A stretch of 45,817 nucleotides of DNA from Archaeoglobaceae archaeon (GCA_026986375.1 JALSOQ010000010.1:90998-136814); one strand, 5' to 3'; positions 34,169 to 44,357 are shown, counted from the first letter of the stretch. A program made the numbers and translations. The notes: generated from the letters alone by a model not told the origin.

Positions 34169-35247
34169 TCGTCGGAGGAGGTCCGGCGGGAAGTCTTTCC
34201 GCAATCGCCCTGAAAGATCACGAAGTCTTGATGGTGGAGGAACACCAGTCCGCCGGATTTCCAATGCAGTGTGCCGGTCTCATAAGCGAGGAGTGTTACG
34301 GAAGACTTAAGAGGTATTCGGACTGCAAGCTGAACGAAATTAGGGGGGCGTTCTTCATAGCTCCGAGCGGGAAATTCGTTGAACTCGAAGGGAAGAGCAA
34401 AGCGGTGGTAATAGACAGGAAGATCCTCGACAGGGATCTGCTCGAAAAAGCGTCGGAATTCGCGGAAGTTTGGGTTAAGTCGAAGTTTATGAAAGCGCAC
34501 GGACGTAGGGCGGAGATCATGAAGATGGGGGAAAGGACGTTCGTGGAGTTCGACTACCTCGTGGGTGCTGATGGGGTGTATTCCAGAGTTGCAAGGTGCT
34601 TCGGATTCGAGAGGCCGGAAGTTCTTTCGGCCGTTCAGGTGGAATGCAGATACGAAGCTCTGAGCGATGATATGGTCGAGCTCTTTTTCGGCTGTTCCGA
34701 CGGATTCTTCGCCTACGCCGTGCCCATAGACGAATACGCAAGAGTGGGTGTCGTATCCAAGTCGAACCCGCTCTGCTATCTCAAAAATCTGCTTAGGAGA
34801 ATTTCGGATAGAATTTCGGGGAAGATATTGGAGTTGAACGTCGGAGCTATTCCCATAGGTTTGGTGGAGTTCGTGAAGGAAAAAGTCTTTCTCGTGGGAG
34901 ATTCGGCCGGAATGGTCAAGCCCTACACCGGAGGGGGTCTTTTCTACATAACCGAAGCTACCGAAATTTTGGCCAAAACCTTTCCGAACCTTGAGGAGTT
35001 CAGGAATCGATTCGTCGAAGATATAGGGAGAGAAATAGAGTTCGGAATGAAGATATACAGACTGTATTCGAAGCTCGACGATGAGGACTACGACTTCCTC
35101 ATAGAGCTCGCAAGGGATAACGTCGAAATTGCTAAGGATCTGCACATGGACAGACCAACTACCCTCCTCAAAGTCCTTCCGAGTTTGATAAAAATTGTGA
35201 GGAGGCCTAAGCTCCTGAAGAAGCTTCTGAGCGTTCTTGCAACTTAG
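34153..35247 (+). CDS. Geranylgeranyl-reductase-family flavoprotein
   Basis: 364 residues. N-terminal FAD-binding motif KVLVVGGGPAGSLSA, then HQSAGFPMQCAGLIS (the family Cys motif), DYLVGADGVYSRVARCFG, and FLVGDSAGMVKPYTGGGLFY, all typical of the geranylgeranyl reductase family. Archaeal members saturate isoprenoid chains of membrane lipids or quinones using F420H2 or another donor; this one may be one of several paralogues so the exact lipid is open. TTG 34153 follows a GGGAGGGA stretch. Its 3' end overlaps the converging TPR gene by 41 bases. Confidence 0.85.
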   Translation: MAKVLVVGGGPAGSLSAIALKDHEVLMVEEHQSAGFPMQCAGLISEECYGRLKRYSDCKLNEIRGAFFIAPSGKFVELEGKSKAVVIDRKILDRDLLEKASEFAEVWVKSKFMKAHGRRAEIMKMGERTFVEFDYLVGADGVYSRVARCFGFERPEVLSAVQVECRYEALSDDMVELFFGCSDGFFAYAVPIDEYARVGVVSKSNPLCYLKNLLRRISDRISGKILELNVGAIPIGLVEFVKEKVFLVGDSAGMVKPYTGGGLFYITEATEILAKTFPNLEEFRNRFVEDIGREIEFGMKIYRLYSKLDDEDYDFLIELARDNVEIAKDLHMDRPTTLLKVLPSLIKIVRRPKLLKKLLSVLAT

Positions 35248-36196
35248 CCAGAAGCTCGTTGTAGACCTCGTTGGCCCTCTTCATGTATTCCTCCGCTTTG
35301 TCGAAATCGCCCATGTCCCTATACAGCCCGCTCAGATACATAAGAACGTCCGCTACCGCGGAGTTGTAGAAGACGTCCTTTTCGGTAAGCTTTTTGAATA
35401 TGTCCAAAGCTTCTCTGTAAAGCTTTTCGGCCTTTTCGAACTCCCTTATTACCCTACAAAGTGCCCCGTAGTTGCACAGAACGACGGCCAAGTCGATTAC
35501 GTAGTTCTCGTCCTTCTCAACGAGCTTTCTGTATATCTTTTCGGCTTCGTCGAACAGTTCGTCTGCCTTGTCGTATCTCTTGGTATCTTTGTAAAGCGAA
35601 GCCAAGTTGTTGAGAGTTTGGGCGAGCATAGGAAGGTAAGCCTCGTTCTTCTCCGCCAACTCCCTTCTTATCTTCAAAGCTTCCTCCAAATAATTCTCTC
35701 CCTTCTCCTTCTCGTTCGTTTCGACGTATATTATTCCCAAGTCGTTCAGAACGTCCGCCAGTTCCTTCAAAAACGATTCGTCCTTTTTGACCAGATCCCT
35801 CAAGAGTTCCTCCGCCTTCAGGTAGCACACCTCCGCCCTATCCCTCATCCCCATCAGTGTCAAGCCTTTGGCACCGTTCAGCAGGAAAATAGCTTCGAGT
35901 TCTGGAATACCGAGCTTTTTCGCGAGCTTTGCAGCGGTCAGCGACGACACGACTCTCCCCACGATACCCTGCTTCGTCGTGAACTGAGAGGAGTAGCGTG
36001 ATATGTGAGCGTAGTATATCAGAGCCAAAAGATCCGCCCAAACGCCGTCGAGGGACTCTATAATGTTGGGATCGTCGAACAACTTTTTGGCCTTCTCCTT
36101 TACCTCCTCCGGAGCTTTTGCTATTAAAGCGTTTAAAGCGTCCACGGCCGTTCCGTTCCGAATTAAAAACGCGACTTCCCTAATCAGTTCGTCCAT
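35207..36196 (-). CDS. Tetratricopeptide-repeat protein
   Basis: 329 residues. After an N-terminal helical region (1 to about 115), four to five TPR-like units of about 42 residues run to the end, with repeated cores such as LADVLNDLGIIYVETNE, LAQTLNNLASLYKDTKR, LAVVLCNYGALCRVIRE and VADVLMYLSGLYRDMGD. The 42-residue spacing resembles kinesin-light-chain-type repeats. It is probably a cytoplasmic protein-binding scaffold; no signal peptide or membrane segment. Families of such proteins are common in Archaeoglobales. A minus-strand CATATAAATA box (36217-36226) lies 25 nt before ATG 36196. Confidence 0.85.
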   Translation of the reverse strand: MDELIREVAFLIRNGTAVDALNALIAKAPEEVKEKAKKLFDDPNIIESLDGVWADLLALIYYAHISRYSSQFTTKQGIVGRVVSSLTAAKLAKKLGIPELEAIFLLNGAKGLTLMGMRDRAEVCYLKAEELLRDLVKKDESFLKELADVLNDLGIIYVETNEKEKGENYLEEALKIRRELAEKNEAYLPMLAQTLNNLASLYKDTKRYDKADELFDEAEKIYRKLVEKDENYVIDLAVVLCNYGALCRVIREFEKAEKLYREALDIFKKLTEKDVFYNSAVADVLMYLSGLYRDMGDFDKAEEYMKRANEVYNELLAKLQERSEASSGA

Positions 36197-36212
36197 ATCG
36201 GGGGTTGTCGAG

Positions 36213-36971
36213 TTAGTATTTATATGTTTTGAATGCCCTCAGGCAAGTCCTTATAATGTCCTCCTCCTCGCTCCTATACACGTCGTTCATGCTCCCCTCT
36301 CCGAGAACGTCCAAGCCCCTGAAAACCACTGCCGGAATCCCCCAGTCCCCCTCTCCCATGATCAGGTTGGCGAAGGCCGCGATCTCGTCTGCAATGCATT
36401 CGACCGTCTTTTCAAGCTCCTTTCCGTGTAAATCCTTTTTTCCCTTCCAGTCCCTCATCGCCTTGATCCCGGAAACACCTATGGCGAATCCCACCACTCC
36501 CCTCCTGAAACACCTCCCGTTCGTGTCGGTTATCACAACCCCTACCCTTTTCCCCGTAAGCTCCTCCAACCTCCTCCTTATCCTCTCCGCACTTCTGTCC
36601 GGATCCTTCGGGGGAAGGAGAACCTTTCCCTCTTCAACGTTAGACCTGTCGATTCCGGCGTTGACGCACACGTTTCCGAACTTAGCCTTAACTAAAAGGA
36701 AGGGATATTCGACGAGAACCTCCTCGCTTTCGTCCAGAACCGCCTGAACGAATTCCGGCTCCAAGTTCAGCTTCTCAGCCATTCTTTTCGCCTCCTCAGA
36801 CGGTTCGTAATCGTTCAAGCTGACCATTCTTCCCTCGCTCTTAGAAACTACCGTGGAGCATATCGCGACGACATCTCCGTCGATGAGTTCGAAGGTATCC
36901 GCTATCAGTTTCGCCAGATCGTCTCCCGGTTTGATCAGGGGTAGTTTTATGGGGTAAACTTCGACCTTCAT
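36213..36971 (-). CDS. cofE: Coenzyme F420-0:L-glutamate ligase
   Basis: 252 residues. GDVVAICSTVVSKSEGRMVSL, VKAKFGNVCVNAGIDRSNVE, VVITDTNGRCFRRGVVGFAIGVSGI and NLIMGEGDWGIPAVVFRG are the conserved CofE blocks. The enzyme adds glutamates to F420-0 in a GTP-dependent way. It is the canonical copy; a divergent paralogue sits beside folP at 9368-10120. ATG 36971 is the start; the longer frame to 37232 crosses rio1. A minus-strand TTCAATTATTC box near 36995-37004 is 29 nt upstream. Confidence 0.92.
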   Translation of the reverse strand: MKVEVYPIKLPLIKPGDDLAKLIADTFELIDGDVVAICSTVVSKSEGRMVSLNDYEPSEEAKRMAEKLNLEPEFVQAVLDESEEVLVEYPFLLVKAKFGNVCVNAGIDRSNVEEGKVLLPPKDPDRSAERIRRRLEELTGKRVGVVITDTNGRCFRRGVVGFAIGVSGIKAMRDWKGKKDLHGKELEKTVECIADEIAAFANLIMGEGDWGIPAVVFRGLDVLGEGSMNDVYRSEEEDIIRTCLRAFKTYKY

Positions 36972-36996
36972 AATGTTAGATTGCCGGCTCGGTTGA

Positions 36997-38101
<1,105 letters not shown>

Positions 38102-38166
38102 GATACCGTATGCCATTTCGATACGGTTAAAACTTGTGGAATTGAATGGATGTAAGAGGTGAAAGA

Positions 38167-38700
38167 ATGGAGATAGAACTCGCGATTCCAGAGGACAGGA
38201 TAGGCGTTTTGATAGGTAAGGAGGGCGAAATTAAGGAGAGGATAGAGAATGAAACGGGATGCAAGCTAAGGATTGACAGCAAGACGGGAGTCGTTAGAAT
38301 TCAGTGTGAAGATCCGATAAGCTTCATGAGAGTGCAGGACGTGATAAAGGCGATAGCGCACGGATTCAATCCCGAGGTTGCGATGAAGCTTCTGCAGGAC
38401 GACATGATGGTTTTGGAAATAATAGACCTCTCCACCTACGTCTCCCCCAAGCACCTCGAAAGGATAAAGGGGAGGATAATAGGGAAGGAGGGAAAGATGA
38501 GGAAGTTCATAGAAGACGTTTTAAACGTAAACGTTTCCGTTTACGGAAAGACCGTAGCGATAATAGGGGCTGCCGAAAGCGTCGGAATAGCGAGGGAAGC
38601 TATAGAGATGCTCGTCGAGGGTGCTCAGCATTCGACGGTTCAGAGGTTCTTGGAGAGGAAGAGGAGGGAGTTGAAGATGAGGGGATTAGACTGGTTCTAA
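38167..38700 (+). CDS. Archaeal Pno1/Krr1-like KH-domain protein
   Basis: 177 residues with two KH domains: the first contains RIGVLIGKEGEIKERIENETG, the second RIKGRIIGKEGKMRKFIEDV, each with the GxxG RNA-binding loop. A basic C-terminal helix ends RELKMRGLDWF. This architecture is the archaeal relative of eukaryotic Pno1 (Dim2), a small-subunit rRNA assembly factor, and it commonly neighbours rio1 and eIF1A. ATG 38167 is placed by GAGGTGAAAG upstream; ATG 38146 is the alternative. Its stop overlaps the converging thiI stop by 15 bases. Confidence 0.9.
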   Translation: MEIELAIPEDRIGVLIGKEGEIKERIENETGCKLRIDSKTGVVRIQCEDPISFMRVQDVIKAIAHGFNPEVAMKLLQDDMMVLEIIDLSTYVSPKHLERIKGRIIGKEGKMRKFIEDVLNVNVSVYGKTVAIIGAAESVGIAREAIEMLVEGAQHSTVQRFLERKRRELKMRGLDWF

Positions 38701-39777
38701 TTTCTCCTCTATCTCAAGAACCTTTTCAAGCTTCGCCTTCGTAGTCGGTTTCTTCGGAACCGCCTTGCATTCCGTGGCGGGCTTTGTGGATACATCAAAA
38801 GTCCCTATCCTCCTCGCCATCTCCTCTATTTCGAGCTTGTCCAGTCCTATGAGGGGTCTGTATGTAGGGAGATCGCATGCGTCATCCAGAACCATGAGGT
38901 TGTCCAAAGTTTGAGACGCCACCTGCCCCAGAGATTCTCCCGTCACCAGACCCTTAGCCCCCTCCTCCCTCGCTATAGCCTCGGCAACCCTCAGCATCCT
39001 CCTCTTACAGAGAACGCACGTGTAACTTTCGAGCCTCATCTCCTTCAGAACGTCCTTTACCTTTCTCAAAAATTCTCCGTGTTCAACCACTCTAAGCTCG
39101 AAGTCCGGCCAATACTCCTTAAGAACCTCGGCAACCTCCTTCGCTCTCCTCAAAGTGGATTCGTCCGTGAAGGGGGAGCAGTCGAAGTAAACCGGTATCA
39201 CTTCGCAACCCCTCTTCATCATCATCCAAGTCGCGACGGGCGAATCTATTCCGCCGGAAAACAGAGATACGAGCTTTCCCTCAACCCCTAAGGGAATACC
39301 TCCCGCCCCTTTCACTATTTCGCCGAATATGTAGCAGTCCTCTCCCCTTATCTCGACGTATATCGTTTTTTCTGGATTTTCCAAGTCCACCTTAAGATGC
39401 GGGAAGTTCCTTAGGATTAAAGCTCCAAGTTCGGCCGCCTTCTGTTGGGAAGTGAAATCATGCTCACCTACCCTCTTAACCCTAACGGCAAAGCTCTTAG
39501 CCTTATCGATTCCGATTTTTCTGCAGAAATCCAAGACCGCTCTTTCGAGTTCGTGAAGCTTGCAGTGAACGCATTCGGAAAATGAGACTATCCCGAACAC
39601 CTTCCTGAGCTTTTCCCTCGCGTTCTCATCTTCCGTTATAACCCATATCCTTCCCCTCTCCCTCCTCACCCTACATTCCAAGACCTTCTTTATGTTCCTA
39701 ATCAGCGTGTTCTCCCACCTCCTCCTCACAGGCTCTGACTTGAGAAACACCTCGGAATACCTAACGAGGAACAGCAT
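38686..39777 (-). CDS. thiI: tRNA 4-thiouridine synthase ThiI (no rhodanese domain)
   Basis: 363 residues: N-terminal ferredoxin-like region, THUMP domain with HDFTSQQKAAELGALIL, and PP-loop ATPase with SLFSGGIDSPVATWMMMKRG. YTCVLCKRRM and TGESLGQVASQT are ThiI blocks. It makes 4-thiouridine in tRNA. As in most archaea the C-terminal rhodanese domain is absent; the CVLC cysteines and an upstream pair (CVHC) could carry sulfur or a cluster. ATG 39777, after GGTGGTGG, overlaps the preceding radical SAM gene by 17 bases; the frame is open to 39840. Confidence 0.93.
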   Translation of the reverse strand: MLFLVRYSEVFLKSEPVRRRWENTLIRNIKKVLECRVRRERGRIWVITEDENAREKLRKVFGIVSFSECVHCKLHELERAVLDFCRKIGIDKAKSFAVRVKRVGEHDFTSQQKAAELGALILRNFPHLKVDLENPEKTIYVEIRGEDCYIFGEIVKGAGGIPLGVEGKLVSLFSGGIDSPVATWMMMKRGCEVIPVYFDCSPFTDESTLRRAKEVAEVLKEYWPDFELRVVEHGEFLRKVKDVLKEMRLESYTCVLCKRRMLRVAEAIAREEGAKGLVTGESLGQVASQTLDNLMVLDDACDLPTYRPLIGLDKLEIEEMARRIGTFDVSTKPATECKAVPKKPTTKAKLEKVLEIEEKLEPV

Positions 39778-40765
39778 TTCCACCACCGACCAGTTCCGGA
39801 ATCTCGGAAGGGAGAACATGCAGATACCTCTTTCCCTCATAAATCACCGCCACAACGAGTCTCGCTCTATCCCTGTTTATTCCGAAGTATTCCCTGAACG
39901 GAGCTTCGTCGTATCTCAAATCACCTCTCGAAAGAACGTCCTCCTCGAACTCCTTCGAATAATCGTAGAAGTCCATTTTTCTCCCCTCTCTATCGACTAT
40001 TTCCACGTCCATAACGTATTTACGCCCCTTCCTCCAAACGCAGTAATTCGGGGCGTGATTTATTCCCAAAACCGGATTTGCCTTAACGTTATCCTTCGAT
40101 TCCAAAAAGTCGAACAGCCTTACGAACCCCTCTATCTGCCCGAAAAAGAGTTTGGAAGGTCTATCGGAAAGCCACTCGAATTGCTCGGGATTTACGCCTT
40201 TAAAAGATACGTCGAAATCTATTTCGATTTCGAAATCGAGGATAGGTGTCAAATCGAGCTCCCTCAACCTGATCCCGTTGGTCTCCACTATCACCTTGCA
40301 TTCGTGTGCTATCTCCGCCGAACTGCAATCGATCCCCCTTCTCTCGCAGATCTCCGTCAACCTTTCGATGTCGTTCAGAATCTCCATTACTTTTATCAGA
40401 TGATCCCACTGCAGTGTGGGTTCGTTTCCCGTTATCCTTATAACCCCGAACTCGAACTTCGACCTCCTCACAAACTTATCGTTGACGGTTCTATCTATTC
40501 TGCACAGGATGTCCGAAACGACTTCCTCGGGAGTCTTCCTTATGTCCTTCGATAGATGCCTCATCTTCCAGCACCAGCAGAACTTGCAGTTCAGGTTGCA
40601 TCCCTTAACGTCCAGGACCACTTCGAGCATCGAATCTATCAAACCGCACGAAGCTACGCATTCGTGTTCCTCGTAGAGTTCGTTGCACCTGTGCCATCCC
40701 AACCCCCTCCTCCTAAGCGGAACCCATCTCGTCGGGTAATACATGTTAGAATAGACGCCGATCAT
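39761..40765 (-). CDS. Uncharacterised radical SAM protein
   Basis: 334 residues. The cluster motif is GCNLNCKFCWCW near residues 55-66 (CX3CX2C), preceded by an N-terminal region with several cysteines (HRCNELYEEHECVASCG). RITGNEPTLQW replaces the usual GGEP SAM motif, and VETNG follows. The C-terminal 130 residues are a specific domain with VLGINHAPNYCVWRKG. Resembles archaeal pyruvate-formate-lyase-activase-like proteins of unknown role. Overlaps pyrF and thiI; the thiI link may mean RNA modification, but that is only context. Confidence 0.8.
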   Translation of the reverse strand: MIGVYSNMYYPTRWVPLRRRGLGWHRCNELYEEHECVASCGLIDSMLEVVLDVKGCNLNCKFCWCWKMRHLSKDIRKTPEEVVSDILCRIDRTVNDKFVRRSKFEFGVIRITGNEPTLQWDHLIKVMEILNDIERLTEICERRGIDCSSAEIAHECKVIVETNGIRLRELDLTPILDFEIEIDFDVSFKGVNPEQFEWLSDRPSKLFFGQIEGFVRLFDFLESKDNVKANPVLGINHAPNYCVWRKGRKYVMDVEIVDREGRKMDFYDYSKEFEEDVLSRGDLRYDEAPFREYFGINRDRARLVVAVIYEGKRYLHVLPSEIPELVGGGNAVPR

Positions 40766-41382
40766 AGCTCCGAGAGCATCCTCACCACTTCCTTAGGATC
40801 TTCCGCCTCGTATATGGATCTCCCAACGATTATGGCATCCGCACCCGCCTCAACAACCGCTTTGGCATCTCCCCCCTGCACACCAATTCCCGGGCAGAGG
40901 ACTTTCAAATCTCCGACGATCCTCTTCAGCTTTGCCACCTTTTCCGGCCTGTTTCCCGGAGCTATTATCCCGTGACATCCCAGTTCCTTCGCCATCACCG
41001 CTATCTTCTCCGAAATCCCTTCGAAGAATTCGCAAGAGCTCGTCAGTTCGGTAACAACGTAAACCTCCCCTCCAAACTCCTTAGCAACGTTGAGAACCGC
41101 CTTAACAGTCTCTCTTCCCGAGAATCCGTGGACTATCACCGCTTCCGCCCCATGGGAGAACGCTATCTCCGCTATGAGAGAGCTCGTGTATGGTATGTCC
41201 GCTATCTTGAAGTCCGCTATGACCGGCCTTACATCCCTAAGCTTCTCAACTATTCCGATACCCGCGGAAAGGACGAGGGGGTAGTTGACCTTCACCGCGG
41301 ACACGAATTCGGACACATCCTTCGCTATCTCTACCGCTTTTCCGGCATCCGTAACGTCTAAAGCTAAAATTATCTCAGCCAT
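40762..41382 (-). CDS. pyrF: Orotidine 5'-phosphate decarboxylase
   Basis: 206-residue TIM barrel. ILALDVTD at residues 5-12, the catalytic DFKIADIPYTS segment (Asp-Lys-Asp array), and C-terminal LCPGIGVQGGD and AIIVGRSIY phosphate-binding loops match archaeal PyrF. It makes UMP from OMP. It overlaps the upstream ATP-grasp gene by 8 bases and the downstream gene by 4. Confidence 0.95.
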   Translation of the reverse strand: MAEIILALDVTDAGKAVEIAKDVSEFVSAVKVNYPLVLSAGIGIVEKLRDVRPVIADFKIADIPYTSSLIAEIAFSHGAEAVIVHGFSGRETVKAVLNVAKEFGGEVYVVTELTSSCEFFEGISEKIAVMAKELGCHGIIAPGNRPEKVAKLKRIVGDLKVLCPGIGVQGGDAKAVVEAGADAIIVGRSIYEAEDPKEVVRMLSEL

Positions 41383-42301
41383 CGAGAACCTCCTTGACGA
41401 TGGCGTAACCGTCTAAGACGACGAACCCCTCCTTCCCCTCCACCTTCCTCAACCTCATCCTCCTCTTCGGAGTGAATTCGGGAATCTCCTTTCCTTCGTA
41501 ATTTCTCATCAGAAGCTTCGCCAAGTTCATTCCGTAAACGTCTCTGAAGAGGATGGAAGGTGTGGTTACCCTCGCGTTCACCTCAAGAACGTAAACGTCC
41601 TCTTCGGAAACTACCATGTCCACGCCGACATATCCGAAAAGACCCTTTATCGATTCTGCAACTTTTAAGGCGGTTTCCATGATGTCCTCCCTGAAATCGA
41701 AAGGAACCACCGCCCCTCTGTATTTGAACGATTCTATTATCTGTCTGTTCACGCTCAGAACCTTTATTTCATCACCTACTATCAAACTCACACTTACGTC
41801 CATTCCCTTCACGAACTCCTGAGCCAGATAACCGTCTGGAACTTCGTCCGCTATCCTTATCCCCTCCCCGCCACATCCCACCCTCGGCTTGACAAGGAAG
41901 GGGGGATCGATGGGCCTGAGGGAAGTTTTAGGCATCCTCACCTTGCCCTTGAGCCTTCGATAGAGCTCCCACTTGTCCGAAGTCACCTCTATAGCCTTAG
42001 AAGAGCTTCCCAAGTTCGGGATACCGCTCTTCTCCACGAGCTTGGTAAGCTTTAGGAGGTTCCAGTCCGTTTCCGGCGCTATTATTAAAGCGAAATCGGA
42101 TCTCTCAAGATGGCAGAGAAACTTGTCCTCGCATTCGAAGGTCAGAACGTCGAAATCGCAGTCAAGACTGAGAAAGGATACGACTTCGCAGAAATCGATG
42201 AATCCCTCGTAAAGGGCTTTGAACATGCCCAGTCCTTCCACCGCTATCTCCGCCGGCAATCCTCCGAAGCAAGTTGCGAACTCGAAAAGGAAGACTTTCA
42301 T
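41375..42301 (-). CDS. mfnD: ATP-grasp ligase, probable tyramine-glutamate ligase of methanofuran synthesis
   Basis: 308 residues: an N-terminal MKVFLFEFATCFGG with AVEGLGMFKALYEGF, then an ATP-grasp domain with DKWELYRRL, PPFLVKPRVGCGGEGIRI, YLAQEFVKGMDVSVSLI and VDMVVSEEDVYVLEVNARVTTPS (metal-binding Glu and Asn in EVNAR). From memory the layout matches the COG1821 family that includes MfnD, which joins glutamate to tyramine. Other peptide-like ligations are possible, so symbol is tentative. Overlaps the NYN-protein gene by 4 bases. Confidence 0.68.
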   Translation of the reverse strand: MKVFLFEFATCFGGLPAEIAVEGLGMFKALYEGFIDFCEVVSFLSLDCDFDVLTFECEDKFLCHLERSDFALIIAPETDWNLLKLTKLVEKSGIPNLGSSSKAIEVTSDKWELYRRLKGKVRMPKTSLRPIDPPFLVKPRVGCGGEGIRIADEVPDGYLAQEFVKGMDVSVSLIVGDEIKVLSVNRQIIESFKYRGAVVPFDFREDIMETALKVAESIKGLFGYVGVDMVVSEEDVYVLEVNARVTTPSILFRDVYGMNLAKLLMRNYEGKEIPEFTPKRRMRLRKVEGKEGFVVLDGYAIVKEVLDG

Positions 42302-42828
42302 GCTCTTATCTGCTCTCCAACCTCTTCCTCCTCGAAATCCTCCTCGTTGAGAACTATCGCTATGTCTGCGGAGTTCTTCAGTGCTGCCGAAAAGCCCGGC
42401 TCCGCCCCTATTATTATCGTCTCCTTTCCCATCTCCATCGCCTTCTTCAAAACCGCCTTGAAATCCGCATCCCTCGTAACCAAAGCCAGCACGTCTATGG
42501 AATCGTTGTATATCAACTCCATAGCCTCCACCGCCATCCTAACGTCCACGTCTCCGGAAGTCACTATCGGCTCGAATCCCTGATTCTCTATAGCCTCGAC
42601 GAGCTTCTCGCTCGCGTATTGGTTCAGGAAGACTTTTGCAACTTTGATGTCCCCGTATTCCGAAAGAATCTCCCTTATCTCGCTGAGGTTTATGTTGAAC
42701 TCCTTTCTCAGCATGTTCGGGCCATCGACCAAAACGCCTATCTTCTTCCTGTTTTCCGATTTTCGCGATGAAAGCAACTTCTTTATCTTCTGTATCTTGG
42801 AAAGGCTGATCTTCTTCTTTAAGGGCAT
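42298..42828 (-). CDS. NYN-domain protein (LabA/DUF88 type)
   Basis: 176 residues. A basic, coiled N-terminus (1-30) precedes an NYN domain: KIGVLVDGPNMLRKEF, GDIKVAKVFLNQYAS, VDVRMAVEAMELIYND and LVTRDADFKAVLKKAMEMG hold the conserved acids of this PIN-like nuclease fold. Belongs to an archaeal family of unknown target, probably an RNase or RNA-binding protein. It starts 2 bases after leuA ends, and its end overlaps the ATP-grasp gene, so it is expressed with biosynthetic genes. Confidence 0.85.
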   Translation of the reverse strand: MPLKKKISLSKIQKIKKLLSSRKSENRKKIGVLVDGPNMLRKEFNINLSEIREILSEYGDIKVAKVFLNQYASEKLVEAIENQGFEPIVTSGDVDVRMAVEAMELIYNDSIDVLALVTRDADFKAVLKKAMEMGKETIIIGAEPGFSAALKNSADIAIVLNEEDFEEEEVGEQIRA

Positions 42829-42830
42829 GA

Positions 42831-44327
42831 CTACCGCCCCTTCCTCTTCTTGAGCATCAAGTAGTTGACCGCATTTATAACCGCATCTATCGACGCCATC
42901 ACTATGTCAGGTCCGGCGGATCTTGCGGTAAACGTTTCCCCGCTCTCGTCTTCGATCGTTACGTAAACGTCGGCCAAAGCGTCGCTTCCACCGGTTATGG
43001 CGTCCATCCTGAATTCCGTTATCTTTATCCTTTTACCGAGCAGTTCAGTGACCGCTTTGAGCGATGCATCGACCGGCCCGACTCCTATCGCGGACGTGAC
43101 CTTCTTCTCCCCCATAACTTCGGCGTTTATCACCGCGGTTGGAGTAATCTTGTTGCCCGTTATTACCGTAACCTCCTCCAAATTTACCGCCCTCTCCTCC
43201 CTCCTCACTTCCCCGAGCACGACCTCCGCTATCGTGAAGAGATCGAGGTCCGTCACCTTCTTACCCTTGTCCCCCAACTCCTTGACCTTCTCGAATATCT
43301 TGTTCAGACTTTCCTCGTCAACGACGTAGCCGGCATCCTCCAAGATCTTCTTTATCTGATGCCTGCCGGCGTGCTTTCCTATGACTATCCTACGCTTGTG
43401 TCCTACCATTTCGGGCGTTATGACTCCCGGCTCGAAAGTCCTCGCGTCCTTCAGAACTCCGTGGGCGTGGATTCCGCTTTCGTGACTGAAAGCGTTTTCA
43501 CCAACTATGGGCTTGTTGGGAGGTAGCCTTACCCCCGTCAGCCTCTCCACGAGTCTGGAGGTTTCGACGAGAAACTCCATCCTTATGTTCGTCTTGAAAC
43601 CCTCCGCGTAGAGTAGGGCGACTACCTCCTCCAAAGCCGCGTTTCCAGCCCTCTCCCCTATCCCGTTCACCGTCACCTGAACCTCGTCCGCTCCCGCCAA
43701 AACAGCGGCATAAGTGTTCGCGGTGGCCAATCCGAAGTCGTTGTGGCAGTGGACGTCTATGGGAACGTCGAGGTGCTCCCTTAGCTCCTTTATCATGTCG
43801 TAGAACCTGAAGGGCGTTGCTATACCTACGGTGTCCGGCACATTTATGATGTCCACTCCCGCCTCCTCTACGGCTTTGTAAATCCTCTTGAGAAACTCCA
43901 TATCCGTCCTCGTAGCGTCCATCGCGGAGAACATGCATTTAAGCCCGTGATCCTTCACGTATTCAACGCATTCGACGCTGATCTTTACGATCTCATCTTT
44001 ACTCTTCTTTATCGTGTGCTCGACTTGTATGTCGGAAGTGGGGATGAACACGTGAACCATGTCCACATCCGCCTTGATGGCCGCATCTATATCCCCCTTT
44101 ACCATCCTCGCGAGACCGCATATCGTAGCGTTCAACCCCAAATTCGCTATCTCTTTTACCGCTTCGAACTCTCCTTTAGATGCGGAAGGGAATCCCGCCT
44201 CTATGACGTCCACACCGAGTTTGTCGAGTTGTTTTGCGATCTGGATCTTGTAATTGGGAGGAAGAGAAACGCCCGGCGTCTGCTCACCATCCCTAAGCGT
44301 AGTGTCAAATACCTTAACTTCCCTCAT
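42831..44327 (-). CDS. leuA: 2-isopropylmalate synthase family (LeuA)
   Basis: 498 residues: HMGL-like TIM barrel with FDTTLRDGEQTPGVSL at the start, HCHNDFGLATANTYAAVLAGAD metal-binding block, GIGERAGNAALEEV and ENAFSHESGIHAHGVLK, then a C-terminal LeuA regulatory dimer domain with VGPVDASLKAV. It condenses acetyl-CoA and 2-oxoisovalerate. Citramalate synthase and homocitrate synthase are close relatives, so specificity is not proved. Heads a six-gene leftward operon; minus-strand TATA at 44347-44357 and AGGGTGAT before ATG 44327. Confidence 0.88.
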   Translation of the reverse strand: MREVKVFDTTLRDGEQTPGVSLPPNYKIQIAKQLDKLGVDVIEAGFPSASKGEFEAVKEIANLGLNATICGLARMVKGDIDAAIKADVDMVHVFIPTSDIQVEHTIKKSKDEIVKISVECVEYVKDHGLKCMFSAMDATRTDMEFLKRIYKAVEEAGVDIINVPDTVGIATPFRFYDMIKELREHLDVPIDVHCHNDFGLATANTYAAVLAGADEVQVTVNGIGERAGNAALEEVVALLYAEGFKTNIRMEFLVETSRLVERLTGVRLPPNKPIVGENAFSHESGIHAHGVLKDARTFEPGVITPEMVGHKRRIVIGKHAGRHQIKKILEDAGYVVDEESLNKIFEKVKELGDKGKKVTDLDLFTIAEVVLGEVRREERAVNLEEVTVITGNKITPTAVINAEVMGEKKVTSAIGVGPVDASLKAVTELLGKRIKITEFRMDAITGGSDALADVYVTIEDESGETFTARSAGPDIVMASIDAVINAVNYLMLKKRKGR

Positions 44328-44346
44328 TCGATCACCCTACACAAAA

Positions 44347-44357
44347 TCAATATATTA
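44347..44357 (-). promoter_or_regulatory. TATA box of leuA
   Basis: Minus-strand TTAATATATTG-type sequence centred about 25 nt before ATG 44327 and overlapping the flpA stop. It suggests that leuA and following genes can be transcribed independently of flpA. Confidence 0.45.

Noticed and set aside
34165-35145. A 326-codon minus-strand frame opposite the GGR-family gene
   Set aside because: The plus-strand product has clear FAD-binding and family motifs; the antisense product resembles nothing and is a codon-bias shadow.
39692-40555. A 287-codon plus-strand frame opposite the radical SAM gene
   Set aside because: Shadow of the minus-strand gene that has a CX3CX2C cluster motif and overlapping operon neighbours.
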